NCBI GenBank assembly: GCA_036504675.1
Contig: DASXUT010000020.1
Span: 1 to 40,411, forward strand
Length of the DNA stretch: 40,411 nt
Origin: Bacillota bacterium
GTDB taxonomy: Bacteria > Bacillota > Sulfobacillia > JAJYWN01 > JAJZPE01
Direction of reading: 5' to 3'
A program made the position numbers and the translations under genes. Under the pieces are notes generated by a model, which was not told the DNA's origin, did not search any database, and worked only from the letters and a program-made list of their open reading frames with translations. Below, piece by piece: positions 10,499 through 18,427 of this stretch (position 1 is its first letter; every line of letters begins with the position of its first letter).

Positions 10499-11365
10499 AA
10501 GACGACAGACTATCGTCAGCTAGAGGAACAAGCCAGGGCCACCCGACGGCACATCATCGAGATGACCGCGGCGGCCAAGTCCGGCCACCCGGGAGGATCC
10601 CTCTCCGCCGCGGACATCCTCACCGCGCTCTACTTCGGGGTCCTCCGAATCGATCCCCAACGGCCCAAATGGCCCGATCGGGACCGGTTCGTCCTCTCCA
10701 AGGGGCACGCCGCCCCGGCCCTCTACGCCACCCTGGCCGAGCGGGGCTACTTCCCGGTCGAAGAGTTGAAAACGCTCCGCCGCATCCACTCTCACCTTCA
10801 GGGCCATCCGGACATGCGCAAGACGGCCGGGGTCGACGCCTCCACCGGATCCCTCGGGCAGGGGCTGTCCATCGCCAACGGCATGGCCCTCGGTGGCAAG
10901 CTGGACAACCGCGACTTCCGCGTCTACGCGGTCCTCGGCGACGGGGAATGCGAGGAAGGTCAGATCTGGGAAGCAGCCATGGCTGCCGCCCATTACAAGC
11001 TCGACAACCTGACCGCTTTCCTCGACCACAACGGGCTGCAGATCGACGGCCCGATCGAAGCGGTCCTTTCGCCGGAACCGCTGGCCGAGAAGTGGCGGGC
11101 CTTCGGCTGGCACGTCATCGAGATCGACGGCCACGATTTCGGGCAGATCCTCAAGGCCGTCGAAGAGGCCAAGCAGACGTCCGGCCGACCGACGATGATC
11201 GTCGCCCGGACGGTCAAGGGCAAGGGTTGCTCGTTCATGGAGAACGAGGCCGACTGGCACGGCAAGGCGCCCTCTCCGGAACAGGCCGAGAAGGCGCTCG
11301 TTGAACTGCGCGAGACGGCCAAGGGGCCGGCGAGCGGGCCGGCGAAGGGAGGGGCCGGTCAGTGA
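10499..11365 (+). CDS. Transketolase, N-terminal (thiamine-binding) subunit; abnormal start codon
   Basis: This is the ThDP-binding half of a split transketolase, which moves two-carbon ketol units in the non-oxidative pentose phosphate pathway. The first visible family segment is RRHIIEMTAAAKSGHPGGSLSAADILTALYF. The ThDP/Mg motif is GDGECEEGQIWEA with the terminal Asn in FLDHNGLQ. It ends just before a four-base overlap with the C-terminal half. The start is a problem. A good ribosome site GGGAGGT (10487–10493) is followed at normal spacing only by AAG (10499) and ACG (10502), and an in-frame stop lies at 10484. The first ATG, at 10562, has no ribosome site and would delete about 20 conserved residues. 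The annotated left end therefore assumes AAG stands where ATG once was, or ACG at 10502 is used. Confidence 0.85.
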   Translation, partial: KTTDYRQLEEQARATRRHIIEMTAAAKSGHPGGSLSAADILTALYFGVLRIDPQRPKWPDRDRFVLSKGHAAPALYATLAERGYFPVEELKTLRRIHSHLQGHPDMRKTAGVDASTGSLGQGLSIANGMALGGKLDNRDFRVYAVLGDGECEEGQIWEAAMAAAHYKLDNLTAFLDHNGLQIDGPIEAVLSPEPLAEKWRAFGWHVIEIDGHDFGQILKAVEEAKQTSGRPTMIVARTVKGKGCSFMENEADWHGKAPSPEQAEKALVELRETAKGPASGPAKGGAGQ

Positions 11366-12333
11366 AGGCCCTCGTCACTCTCGATTCCCAGGCCAAGAAG
11401 ACGGCAACCCGCGATGCCTACGGGGAGGTCCTGTCCGAGCTCGGGCGGGAGAACCCCGACGTGGTCGTCCTGGACGCCGACCTCTCCAAGTCCACTAAGA
11501 CGGCCGTCTTCGGCAAGGCCTTCCCGGGTCGCTTTTTCAACATGGGCATCGCCGAGGCCGACCTGATGGCCACGGCGGCCGGCCTGGCGACGGTGGGCAA
11601 GATCCCCTTCGCCAGCACCTTCGCCGTCTTCGCCACGGGGCGGGCCTTCGACCAAGTCCGCAACTCCATCTGCTACCCGCGGCTGAACGTCAAGATCGGG
11701 GCCAGCCACGCCGGCCTCACCGTCGGCGAGGACGGGGGTTCCCACCAGTCGGTCGAGGACATCGCCCTGATGCGCGTCCTGCCGAACATGACCGTCATCG
11801 TCCCGGCCGACGCCGCCGAGACGAAGGCCGCCGTCCGCGCGGCCGCGGCCCTCGATGGCCCGGTCTATCTGCGCTTCGGCCGGGTCGGGGTGCCCGCCCT
11901 CTTCGGCCCGGACTACCAGTTCCGGGTCGGCGAGGCGGCCGTCATCCGGGAGGGCCGCGACGTAACCATCTTCGCCTGCGGGGTGATGGTCGCCGAGGCC
12001 CTCAAAGCCGCCGCCGGCCTGGCCGGCGAAGGCCTCGAAGCCGAAGTGGTAAACGTCAGCACGATCAAGCCCTTCGATGTCCGGACGGCCGTCGAATCGG
12101 TCAGGAAGACGGGGGCGGCCGTTTCCGCCGAAGAGCACTCGATCATCGGCGGGCTCGGCGGGGCGGTGGCCGAATGCCTGGCCGAGAACCTGCCCGCCCC
12201 GCTGGTGCGGGTCGGCCTGAAAGACACCTTCGGCGAGTCCGGCACGCCCGATGAACTGCTGGCGGCCTATGGCCTGACCGCTCCCGACATCGTCAAGGCG
12301 GCCAGGGAGGCCGTCGCCCGCAAGGCGCGGTAG
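11362..12333 (+). CDS. Transketolase, C-terminal (pyrimidine-binding) subunit
   Basis: This is the second half of a two-subunit transketolase (323 residues). The pyrimidine-binding domain includes RFFNMGIAEADLMATAAGLA, where the conserved Glu activates thiamine diphosphate, then VGEDGGSHQSVEDIALMRVLPNMTV and VYLRFGR. The C-terminal domain contains VSAEEHSIIGGLGGAVAE. The GTG start overlaps the upstream stop (GTGA), so the halves are coupled and should be made in equal amounts. Split transketolases are normal in many Bacillota and archaea. After its stop a GC-rich hairpin (12343–12359) lacks a T-run and is not called as a terminator. Confidence 0.92.
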   Translation: MKALVTLDSQAKKTATRDAYGEVLSELGRENPDVVVLDADLSKSTKTAVFGKAFPGRFFNMGIAEADLMATAAGLATVGKIPFASTFAVFATGRAFDQVRNSICYPRLNVKIGASHAGLTVGEDGGSHQSVEDIALMRVLPNMTVIVPADAAETKAAVRAAAALDGPVYLRFGRVGVPALFGPDYQFRVGEAAVIREGRDVTIFACGVMVAEALKAAAGLAGEGLEAEVVNVSTIKPFDVRTAVESVRKTGAAVSAEEHSIIGGLGGAVAECLAENLPAPLVRVGLKDTFGESGTPDELLAAYGLTAPDIVKAAREAVARKAR

Positions 12334-12450
12334 GGCGCGGGGCCGCGGCGAGGCCGCGGGCTCCCGGCCGCCGTGGCCCAGGCGCCGGCATAGCCCCGTT
12401 CCCAGGCGGCATGCTATGGTCGAATCTCTACAAGGGAGGATCGACCTGTC

Positions 12451-12900
12451 ATGCCCAACGTCACCCGCTGGGAACCCTTCCGCGACCTGGCCAGCTTCCG
12501 CGACGATATCAACCGGCTCTGGACCGAGACCCTCAGCCGGTGGCCGGAAGGTGGCTGGCGAGGGGGCTGGAACCCGGCCATCGACATGCACGAGACCGAT
12601 GCGGACGTGGTGATCACGGCCGAAGTTCCGGGGGTCACCCGCGACCAGATCGAACTGTCGGTGACCACCGACAGCGTGACCATCGCCGGCCAGACCGAAG
12701 GCGCCCGGCAGGAAGCCGACAAGGAACGCCACTATCACCGGCAGGAGCGCTACTTCGGCCAGTTCTCACGGACGGTCCAGCTGCCGACATTGATCGACCC
12801 GGCCCGGGCGATGGCCACCTTCCACGACGGCCTGCTGACCATCACCCTGCCCAAGTCCGAGGAACACCGGCCGAAGAAGATCCCCATTCAGCCCCGGTGA
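12451..12900 (+). CDS. Small heat-shock protein of the Hsp20/alpha-crystallin family
   Basis: The 149-residue holdase chaperone starts MPNVTRWEPFRDLASFRDDINRLW, a typical Hsp20 N-terminal arm. The alpha-crystallin domain runs from about residue 38 (NPAIDMHETDADVVITAEVPGV) through FSRTVQLP to the family signature FHDGLLTITLPK. It ends KKIPIQ, which contains the I-x-I-like tail motif used for oligomer contacts. Such proteins bind unfolding proteins without ATP and release them to DnaK or ClpB. GGGAGG lies about 12 bases upstream of ATG. It is a single-gene unit followed by a strong terminator. No CIRCE element is visible upstream. Confidence 0.92.
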   Translation: MPNVTRWEPFRDLASFRDDINRLWTETLSRWPEGGWRGGWNPAIDMHETDADVVITAEVPGVTRDQIELSVTTDSVTIAGQTEGARQEADKERHYHRQERYFGQFSRTVQLPTLIDPARAMATFHDGLLTITLPKSEEHRPKKIPIQPR

Positions 12901-12972
12901 CCTAAGCACGAGAGACCCAGGAACCCAACGATTTGCGAGCGAAAGTCAACTAGACAATAATCCCTCCAAGCG

Positions 12973-13005
12973 AGCCGCTGGTCATCCGACCAGCGGCTAT
13001 TTGTT
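12973..13005 (+). terminator. Rho-independent terminator after hsp20
   Basis: A perfect 11-bp stem (AGCCGCTGGTC at 12973–12983, GACCAGCGGCT at 12988–12998) has a four-base loop and is followed by ATTTGTT. Confidence 0.88.
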
Positions 13006-13021
13006 ACCGCTTGGCGAAGCT

Positions 13022-13064
13022 TTGACATAATTGACAAAACCCAGGAGGAAACCTGACAAAACCC
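13022..13064 (+). promoter_or_regulatory. Direct repeats and TTGACA boxes upstream of ftsEX
   Basis: TGACAAAACCC occurs at 13032–13042 and again at 13054–13064, exactly 22 bases apart, so both copies face the same side of the helix. TTGACA hexamers occur at 13022 and 13031. No good TATAAT-like partner lies 16–18 bases from either. The arrangement may be a binding site for a dimeric regulator in the 278-base gap before ftsE. Nothing else is recognised in that gap. Confidence 0.4.
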
Positions 13065-13177
13065 GTCGAAGAGAGCCGTACAACCGCTAACCGCGCCGCT
13101 TCACATAAGCACATCAAGACATAATCCGCGACCGCTGGGCGGTTGCCCGACGCCACTGCTTCGGAGGGGTTACCAGG

Positions 13178-13867
13178 TTGATCCAGTTCATTGACGTAAC
13201 GAAGGTCTACCCCAACGACATCGTCGCCCTCAAGGACATCAACCTCGGCGTCGAACGAGGCGATTTCGTGTTCATCGTCGGTCCCAGCGGGGCCGGCAAA
13301 TCCACCCTCATCCGCCTGCTCTACCGGGAAGAGACGGCCAGCCGCGGCCAGGTCATCGTCCACGGCAAGAACGTCGCTCGGCTTCGCCGTTCCTCCGTCC
13401 CCCTGCTCCGCCGGACCATCGGGGTCATCTTTCAGGACTTCAAGCTCTTGGCCGACCGCAACGCCTTCGACAACGTGGCCTTCGCCCTGGAGGCCACCGA
13501 GGCGCCGCGACGCGAGATCCGCAAGCGCGTCCCGTCCGTCCTCGAGCTGGTCGGATTGAGGGACCGGATGAAGGCCTTTCCGCACGAGTTGTCCGGCGGC
13601 GAACAGCAACGCGTGGCCATCGCCAGAGCCCTGGTGAACGGCCCGTCGATCATCGTCGCCGACGAGCCCACCGGCAACCTCGACCCCGATACCTCCTGGG
13701 GGATCATGAACCTCCTCCAGGCGATCAATCGCAACGGCGCGACCGTCATCATGGCTACTCACGCCAAGGGCATCGTCAACGCGATGAAGCGGCGAGTCGT
13801 GGCCATGGAGCATGGGCGGATCATCCGAGACCAAGCCCAAGGGGTCTACGCCCATGAAGCTAACTAG
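13178..13867 (+). CDS. ftsE: Cell division ATP-binding protein FtsE
   Basis: FtsE is the ATPase of the FtsEX complex, which in Bacillota transmits a division or elongation signal across the membrane to a peptidoglycan hydrolase rather than transporting a substrate. The 229-residue protein contains Walker [10 protein letters not shown], the Q-loop in [10 protein letters not shown] (the characteristic FtsE sequence), signature LSGGEQQR, Walker [13 protein letters not shown] and the switch His in MATHAKG. The TTG start at 13178 follows GGAGGGG at 13163–13169 by eight bases. It overlaps ftsX by 14 bases, so the pair is co-translated. Confidence 0.96.
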   Translation: MIQFIDVTKVYPNDIVALKDINLGVERGDFVFIVGPSGAGKSTLIRLLYREETASRGQVIVHGKNVARLRRSSVPLLRRTIGVIFQDFKLLADRNAFDNVAFALEATEAPRREIRKRVPSVLELVGLRDRMKAFPHELSGGEQQRVAIARALVNGPSIIVADEPTGNLDPDTSWGIMNLLQAINRNGATVIMATHAKGIVNAMKRRVVAMEHGRIIRDQAQGVYAHEAN

Positions 13868-14741
13868 CCTCCGTTTCGGGGTCAAGCAGACGTTCCGGAG
13901 CATTCGCCAGAACGCCTTGATGAGCTTGGCCTCGATCCTGACCGTCGCCCTCTCTCTGCTCGTCGTGGGGATCTTCGGCCTGATCGCCGTCAACCTCGAC
14001 CACATCGCCAGCTCCGCGGAGAAGCAGGTCGAAGTGACCGCTTTCATCAAGGATGACCTGGCCCAGCCGGCGGTCGACGCCCTCAAAGCCCGGCTCAAGG
14101 CGGTCCCCGGGGTCACCGAGGTGACCTTCGTCTCCAAGGAAGAGGCCCTTACCCGGCTCAAGGCGGTCTTTGCCAACGACCCCGGCCTCCTCGCCGAGGT
14201 CGAGGAGCAGAACCCGCTCTATCGCTCCTTCGAAATCAAGACGGACAAACCCGACGCCATCAAGCCGGCCGCCGAGGCCGTCGCCGAACTGCCCGGTGTG
14301 CTCCGGGCGACCTACAAACAAGAGCTGGTGGAGAAGCTCTTCCGGATCACCAGGGGCATTCGAGTGGCCGGGATGGTCATCATGGTCGCCCTTTTCCTGG
14401 CGATGGTCATGATCATCTCGAACACCATCCGGATTACCGTCTTCGCCCGCCGCCGCGAGATCGGCATCATGAAGCTGGTGGGGGCGACCGACACCTTCAT
14501 CCGTTGGCCCTTCGTCTGCGAGGGGATGTTCCTCGGGGCTCTCGGCGCAGTCGTCACCGCGGTGACCATTTGGATCTGCTACACATGGGCTTGGAACGGT
14601 CTTCAGAAGAGCCTGCCGTTCATCCCCATCTTACCCAAGCAGCCACTGCTCCTGAATCTGACCATCCTCATCGTCGCGGCCGGTGTGGCCATCGGGGCCA
14701 TCGGAAGCGCGATGTCACTGCGCCGCTTCCTGAGAGTCTGA
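13854..14741 (+). CDS. ftsX: Cell division membrane protein FtsX
   Basis: FtsX is the membrane partner of FtsE; its extracellular loop binds and activates a coiled-coil peptidoglycan hydrolase. The 295-residue protein has a cytoplasmic N-terminus, a first helix (residues about 22–45, SLASILTVALSLLVVGIFGL) and an extracellular domain with the family pattern EVTAFIKDDL…VPGVTEVTFVSKEEALTRLK…NPLYRSFEI. Three further helices lie at about 170–195, 222–245 and 265–288. The segment ARRREIGIMKLVGAT is the usual cytoplasmic loop of the FtsX/MacB fold. The ATG at 13854 is in frame with the FtsX N-terminus and lies inside the ftsE 3' end. The likely partner hydrolase is the coiled-coil M23 protein immediately downstream. 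Confidence 0.96.
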   Translation: MKLTSLRFGVKQTFRSIRQNALMSLASILTVALSLLVVGIFGLIAVNLDHIASSAEKQVEVTAFIKDDLAQPAVDALKARLKAVPGVTEVTFVSKEEALTRLKAVFANDPGLLAEVEEQNPLYRSFEIKTDKPDAIKPAAEAVAELPGVLRATYKQELVEKLFRITRGIRVAGMVIMVALFLAMVMIISNTIRITVFARRREIGIMKLVGATDTFIRWPFVCEGMFLGALGAVVTAVTIWICYTWAWNGLQKSLPFIPILPKQPLLLNLTILIVAAGVAIGAIGSAMSLRRFLRV

Positions 14742-14787
14742 GGCCCCGACACGGAGGTACATCAACCCTGCACGGAGGTTTTGCCCG

Positions 14788-16008
14788 ATGACCACGTCGC
14801 CGGCCGGTCCGAAGCGCCAGAGCGACCTGAAGCTCCCGGCCACGGGCGCGCGGGTGGTAGGCCTGAAGCGTCTCGTCGCCGGCTTCGTCCTGGCCGCCAT
14901 GGTCCTCGCCCCGGCGACCGTCTTCGGCGCCGGCACCGGCAACGTCAAGGACGCCCAGGACCAGCTGGATAAGATCAACCAGCAGATTCAGGACAAGCAA
15001 AGACAGCTCGGCACGGTCCAATCCCGAAAGAACCAGGTCCGGAATGAGATCAACCGGATTACCAGCCAACTGCAAAGGACTTCTCGGGACCTGGTCAGCC
15101 TGCAAAAGCAGATGACTCAGACCGAGAAGGACATCGCCCAGGCCCAGGCCGAACTGAGCGTAGCCGAAGCCGACCTCGGCAAGCGGCGCGGCTTCATCGA
15201 TACCCGGGTCCGGGCCCTCTATGAGAACGGCAGCGTCAACTACCTCGAGGTCCTCCTCGGTTCCCGGGACTTCTCCGACTTCCTGAACCGCTTCGACCTG
15301 TTGAGTCAGGTCATCGCCAAGGACGTCGAAATCTACGGCCAGATCAGGACCACTCGCCAGCTGGTCTCCGACAAGAAAGCCGCCCTCGAGGACAAGCAGG
15401 CCCAGCTGACCGGCCTGAAGAAGCAGACCGAGGTCAAGAAGGCCAGCCTGGACGACAGCGAGTCGGAACGGCAGAAGGCCCTCAAGGAGTTGGCCACCCT
15501 CGAGAACGGTCTCGAGGACGACCTCGAAGCCCTCGAGAAGGCCTCTAACGAGCTGGCCGACTTCATCCGGGCCAACAGCAATGAAACCGGGCTGGCCACC
15601 GACCGCTCCCAGATCAGCCTAGCTTGGCCGGTTCCCCCGGCGCGGATCACCTCCCCATACGGCTACCGCTACCACCCGATCCTCAGGACCCGCAGACTGC
15701 ATACCGGCATCGATATCGCTTCGCCGAGCGGCACGCCGATCAAGGCGGCCGAGTCCGGCCGGGTGATGATGGCCCGCTACAACTCGGTTTATGGCTACAT
15801 GGTGATGATCGAACACGGCGCCGGGGTGGTCACCCTCTACGCCCATCAGCAGAACCGCCTCCAGGTCAAGGAAGGCGATCTGGTCAAGAAAGGCCAACTC
15901 CTTGGCTACGTAGGCAGCACCGGCTGGTCGACTGGGCCGCACCTCCACTTTGAGGTGCGCGTGAACGGCAACCCGGTCAGCCCGACCAGCTGGCTTCCGG
16001 CCAGGTAG
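14788..16008 (+). CDS. Coiled-coil M23-family peptidoglycan endopeptidase (EnvC/PcsB-like)
   Basis: The 406-residue secreted protein has a hydrophobic export segment at residues about 28–48 ending near VFGA. A long charged coiled coil follows (about residues 52–265, rich in Q, K, E and L heptads). A C-terminal M23/LytM domain completes it. Zinc ligands are visible: H305 and D309 in HTGID, then H385 and H387 in HLHFEV. YGYRYHPILRTRRLHTGIDIASPSGTPI-type sequence is standard for the family; the full metal set suggests an active DD-endopeptidase rather than a degenerate EnvC. The gene directly follows ftsEX, matching the known pairing in which FtsX controls such coiled-coil hydrolases. ATG at 14788 has GGAGG about nine bases upstream. 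Confidence 0.92.
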   Translation: MTTSPAGPKRQSDLKLPATGARVVGLKRLVAGFVLAAMVLAPATVFGAGTGNVKDAQDQLDKINQQIQDKQRQLGTVQSRKNQVRNEINRITSQLQRTSRDLVSLQKQMTQTEKDIAQAQAELSVAEADLGKRRGFIDTRVRALYENGSVNYLEVLLGSRDFSDFLNRFDLLSQVIAKDVEIYGQIRTTRQLVSDKKAALEDKQAQLTGLKKQTEVKKASLDDSESERQKALKELATLENGLEDDLEALEKASNELADFIRANSNETGLATDRSQISLAWPVPPARITSPYGYRYHPILRTRRLHTGIDIASPSGTPIKAAESGRVMMARYNSVYGYMVMIEHGAGVVTLYAHQQNRLQVKEGDLVKKGQLLGYVGSTGWSTGPHLHFEVRVNGNPVSPTSWLPAR

Positions 16009-16073
16009 GGCGGACAGGCTTGTCACCTAGGTTCAACACCGGTGTCTTCGCAGCGCGACGCGACTGGACGGCA

Positions 16074-16115
16074 AAAGCCGGGGCATGCCTTTTCCAAGGC
16101 CCCGGCTTTACTGAT
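16074..16115 (+). terminator. Probable terminator after the M23 peptidase gene
   Basis: An 11-bp perfect stem (AAAGCCGGGGC at 16074–16084, GCCCCGGCTTT at 16099–16109) encloses a 14-base loop. The stem itself ends in TTT, but no long T-run follows, so efficiency is uncertain. Confidence 0.65.
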
Positions 16116-16147
16116 TCTTGCACGCCAGATGGCACATAATTATCCTA

Positions 16148-16177
16148 TTGGCCGCCCGTCAGGCGATATGGTACACT
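16148..16177 (+). promoter_or_regulatory. Candidate sigma-A promoter for the S41 protease gene
   Basis: TTGGCC (16148–16153) and TACACT (16172–16177) are separated by 18 bases. Each matches four of six consensus positions. The position downstream of the M23 terminator and about 60 bases before the protease start is sensible. If correct, transcription starts near 16184, which excludes the far-upstream in-frame TTG at 16118 as a start codon. Confidence 0.4.
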
Positions 16178-16240
16178 TATAGGGTACCCAGTCAGAAAAT
16201 TCATCGCCGCCCAGTCAAGGGCGGCCCTGTTAAATGGACG

Positions 16241-17461
16241 GTGAGCTGCTTGGTTTCCCGGAGAAAAGCCGTCATCTGGATGGTCGTCCTCATCCTGGGC
16301 ACCAACGTCGGGACGTTCGCTCTGGCTACCGGCCAGATCCCCCTTGTCCGTGACTACGTCCGGCCTCAACTGCCCGGGGACATGGCCCAGTTCGACCAAC
16401 TCTACCGGGTCATGCAGTTGATCAAGGACCGCTACGTCGACCAGGTCAGCGACGCCACCCTCGTCGAGGGGGCGAAGACCGGCATGGTCGCCGCCCTCAA
16501 GGACCCGCCGTCCTACTACCTTAGTCCGACGGCCATGAACGAGTTGCTCATCGACACGAGCGGCACCTACGCCGGAGTCGGGGTCGAGGTCTACTCGAGC
16601 AACGACTACATCGAAGTGATCGCGCCAATCGAAGGCACCCCGGCCGAGAAGGCCGGCATCCTGCCGAAGGACAAGATCATCAAGGTCGACGGGAAGGATA
16701 TCGTCGGCGTGTCCACCGACGAGGTGGTCAATCTCATCCGCGGCACTCCGGGAACCAAGGTCACCCTGACCATCTTCCGCACCGGGGTCAGCGAGCCGTT
16801 CGACAAGGTGATCACCCGGGCCCAGATCGAGCTGAAATCGATCTACTCCAAGCTACTCTCCGACAAGATCGGGTACATCAGGATCACCCAGTTCTCGGAG
16901 AATAGTACCAAGCCCTTCACCGACGCCCTGACCACCCTCAAGGGGCAGGGGATGGCCGGGCTGATCATCGACCTCCGCAACGACCCGGGTGGGTCCCTCC
17001 AGACCTGCGAGGAGATCGCCGCCCAGATCCTGCCCTCCGGACCCATCATCCACCAGGTCGATCGATCCGGCAACAAGCAGACGGCCACGGCCCCCGGGCC
17101 AGGGCTGAAGATCCCCGTGGTGGTCCTCATCAATGAGGGTTCGGCCAGCGCATCGGAGATCCTGGCCGGGGCCATCCAGGACGCCGGGATGGGGGCCCTG
17201 GTCGGGACGAAGAGCTACGGCAAGGGGTCGGTGCAGACCATCTTCCCACAGCCAGGCAATACCGGCGTGAAGATAACCACCGCCCGTTACCTGACCAGGA
17301 ACGAGAAGCCGGTCGACAAGATCGGCCTGACCCCGGACTACGAAGTGAAGATGGCGACGCCCAAAGAAGGCGAACCCATCATCAAGTTGGACGACCCGAC
17401 CAACCCACAGCTGGCAAAGGCCATCGAGGTCATGAAGAATCTGCTGAAGCTGAAGAAGTAG
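16241..17461 (+). CDS. S41-family C-terminal processing serine protease with PDZ domain
   Basis: About 406 residues: N-terminal signal anchor (VIWMVVLILGTNVGTFAL), an N-terminal region with FDQLYRVMQLIKDRYVDQV, a PDZ domain (about residues 100–185, including GVGVEVYS and GTPAEKAGILPKDKIIKVDGKDI), then the tail-specific protease core. The catalytic elements are GSASASEILAGAIQD, with the nucleophilic Ser, and GTKSYGKGSVQ, with the general-base Lys. Family members such as B. subtilis CtpB and CtpA cleave extracytoplasmic proteins, including signalling proteins of sporulation and regulators of wall hydrolases. The start is uncertain: GTG at 16241 is preferred because translation further upstream would run through the candidate promoter; TTG at 16250 is an alternative. 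Position after ftsEX and the M23 hydrolase matches the Bacillota division locus. Confidence 0.92.
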   Translation: MSCLVSRRKAVIWMVVLILGTNVGTFALATGQIPLVRDYVRPQLPGDMAQFDQLYRVMQLIKDRYVDQVSDATLVEGAKTGMVAALKDPPSYYLSPTAMNELLIDTSGTYAGVGVEVYSSNDYIEVIAPIEGTPAEKAGILPKDKIIKVDGKDIVGVSTDEVVNLIRGTPGTKVTLTIFRTGVSEPFDKVITRAQIELKSIYSKLLSDKIGYIRITQFSENSTKPFTDALTTLKGQGMAGLIIDLRNDPGGSLQTCEEIAAQILPSGPIIHQVDRSGNKQTATAPGPGLKIPVVVLINEGSASASEILAGAIQDAGMGALVGTKSYGKGSVQTIFPQPGNTGVKITTARYLTRNEKPVDKIGLTPDYEVKMATPKEGEPIIKLDDPTNPQLAKAIEVMKNLLKLKK

Positions 17462-17491
17462 CCGGTGGCATCCGATCCGGAGGTACATTGG

Positions 17492-17533
17492 GACGGCCCC
17501 CCCTGTCTCTCGACAGGAGGGGCCGTCTTTTCA
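17492..17533. terminator. Terminator between convergent S41 protease and iron-sulfur operon
   Basis: Stem GACGGCCCC (17492–17500) with GGGGCCGTC (17519–17527), continued inside by CCTGTC/GACAGG, is followed on the plus strand by TTTTC. The minus-strand operon stops at 17547, so this hairpin ends the rightward transcript just at the convergence point. Confidence 0.85.
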
Positions 17534-17546
17534 TCTTCCATCCGTT

Positions 17547-17837
17547 CTAGCCGGCGTCGGCACTCCCGCCGCCGCGCATCGCGGCGAGGTCACCCACCTT
17601 TATCGGCCTCACCGGCGGCCTTGAGTTGGGCCAAGCAATCTCGGCCGGCGGTGTGCCGGTCGCCTGAGAAATCATCTGCGCGACCATCCGGGCGCACGTC
17701 TTCCCCTGACAAAGCCCCATGCCGGCTCGGGTGCGTCGCTTCACGCTGTCGACGCTCCGGGCCCCATCGCGGATGGCTTCTTCGATCTCTTCTCTGGTGA
17801 CTTCCTCGCACCGGCAGATGACGAGATCGTCACTCAT
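17547..17837 (-). CDS. BFD-like [2Fe-2S]-binding subunit of the amine dehydrogenase module
   Basis: This 96-residue protein has the bacterioferritin-associated-ferredoxin-like [2Fe-2S] fold. C8 and C10 lie in VICRCEEVT and two further cysteines in MGLCQGKTCARMV, the four-Cys ligand pattern of BFD domains. In HcnB/OoxA/LhpF-type dehydrogenases this domain is usually fused to the C-terminus of the NAD/FAD subunit; here it is a separate gene, last in the operon. Its ATG overlaps the upstream stop (ATGA), so it is translationally coupled. It probably shuttles electrons between the flavin subunits. The last 25 residues are Pro/Gly-rich and look disordered. Confidence 0.88.
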   Translation of the reverse strand: MSDDLVICRCEEVTREEIEEAIRDGARSVDSVKRRTRAGMGLCQGKTCARMVAQMISQATGTPPAEIAWPNSRPPVRPIKVGDLAAMRGGGSADAG

Positions 17838-18427
17838 GTCGGCCGCACCTCCCTTGGGGAACCGGGTCGGATGACTGCCTCCGAGGGCCTGATCGAGGAA
17901 GGGTCAAGGCCGCGGATTTCGCCGGCCAGCCTTGCCGGCACGGCCAGGGTGACAATGGCGGTCTGGTCGAAGGCCTTGGCCCGCCTGACCTTGACGACCC
18001 TGCCGGCCGCGATGCCTTGGCCGGCCCGGTCGGTCGCCATGACCATCTGGTCGACACTCGGCGACGGGAGACGCTCGTAGGGGAAGGAAACCAGGGCTTC
18101 ACCCGTCGGCTCCCGCCCGGCCGCGCCCCCGTCCCCGGCCCTCGACAGGTCGATGACGAAGATCGCCAAACCAGGGCAGGCGGCCAGGCATTGGCCGCAC
18201 CCGGTGCATCTGTCATCGTCCAACCGGGGCAGGTTGGTGATCGGCCTGCCGACCGTGATCGCTCCCCGCGGGCAGGCGCTCTCGCAAGGATTGCAGGGGA
18301 TCTCCTGGACACACTCGATCACCGCCAGCGGACCACGGGCCATCCGCTCCCGGGGCGGGACCCGCCGGCTGCGGCTGAGCTCTTCTGAGGACGGGAAGCC
18401 GTCGTAGGCCACGCCTTTTTCGGTCAA
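17834..18427 (-). CDS. Ferredoxin-like protein with [4Fe-4S] cysteine motifs
   Basis: The 197-residue protein carries cysteine clusters ECVQEIPCNPCESACPRGAI and CTGCGQCLAACPGLAIFVIDL. The second is a textbook CxxCxxCxxxCP and the first contains CxxCxxxCP, so two [4Fe-4S] clusters are likely in a bacterial-ferredoxin-like domain (residues about 35–95). The remaining roughly 100 residues form a soluble domain that I do not recognise. The gene uses a TTG start overlapping the previous stop (TTGA) and is followed by the BFD gene through an ATGA overlap. In the split dehydrogenase it would provide a further electron-transfer step, perhaps to a low-potential acceptor suited to anaerobic metabolism. 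That role is inferred from position. Confidence 0.85.
   Translation of the reverse strand: MTEKGVAYDGFPSSEELSRSRRVPPRERMARGPLAVIECVQEIPCNPCESACPRGAITVGRPITNLPRLDDDRCTGCGQCLAACPGLAIFVIDLSRAGDGGAAGREPTGEALVSFPYERLPSPSVDQMVMATDRAGQGIAAGRVVKVRRAKAFDQTAIVTLAVPARLAGEIRGLDPSSIRPSEAVIRPGSPREVRPT

Noticed and set aside
12343-12359. GC-only hairpin CCGCGGC/GCCGCGG after the transketolase C gene as a terminator
   Set aside because: No T-run follows, and such short palindromes arise easily in this GC-rich sequence.
16118-16240. N-terminal extension of the S41 protease from TTG at 16118
   Set aside because: It would run through a candidate promoter, has no ribosome site, and the extra residues do not resemble the family's N-terminus.
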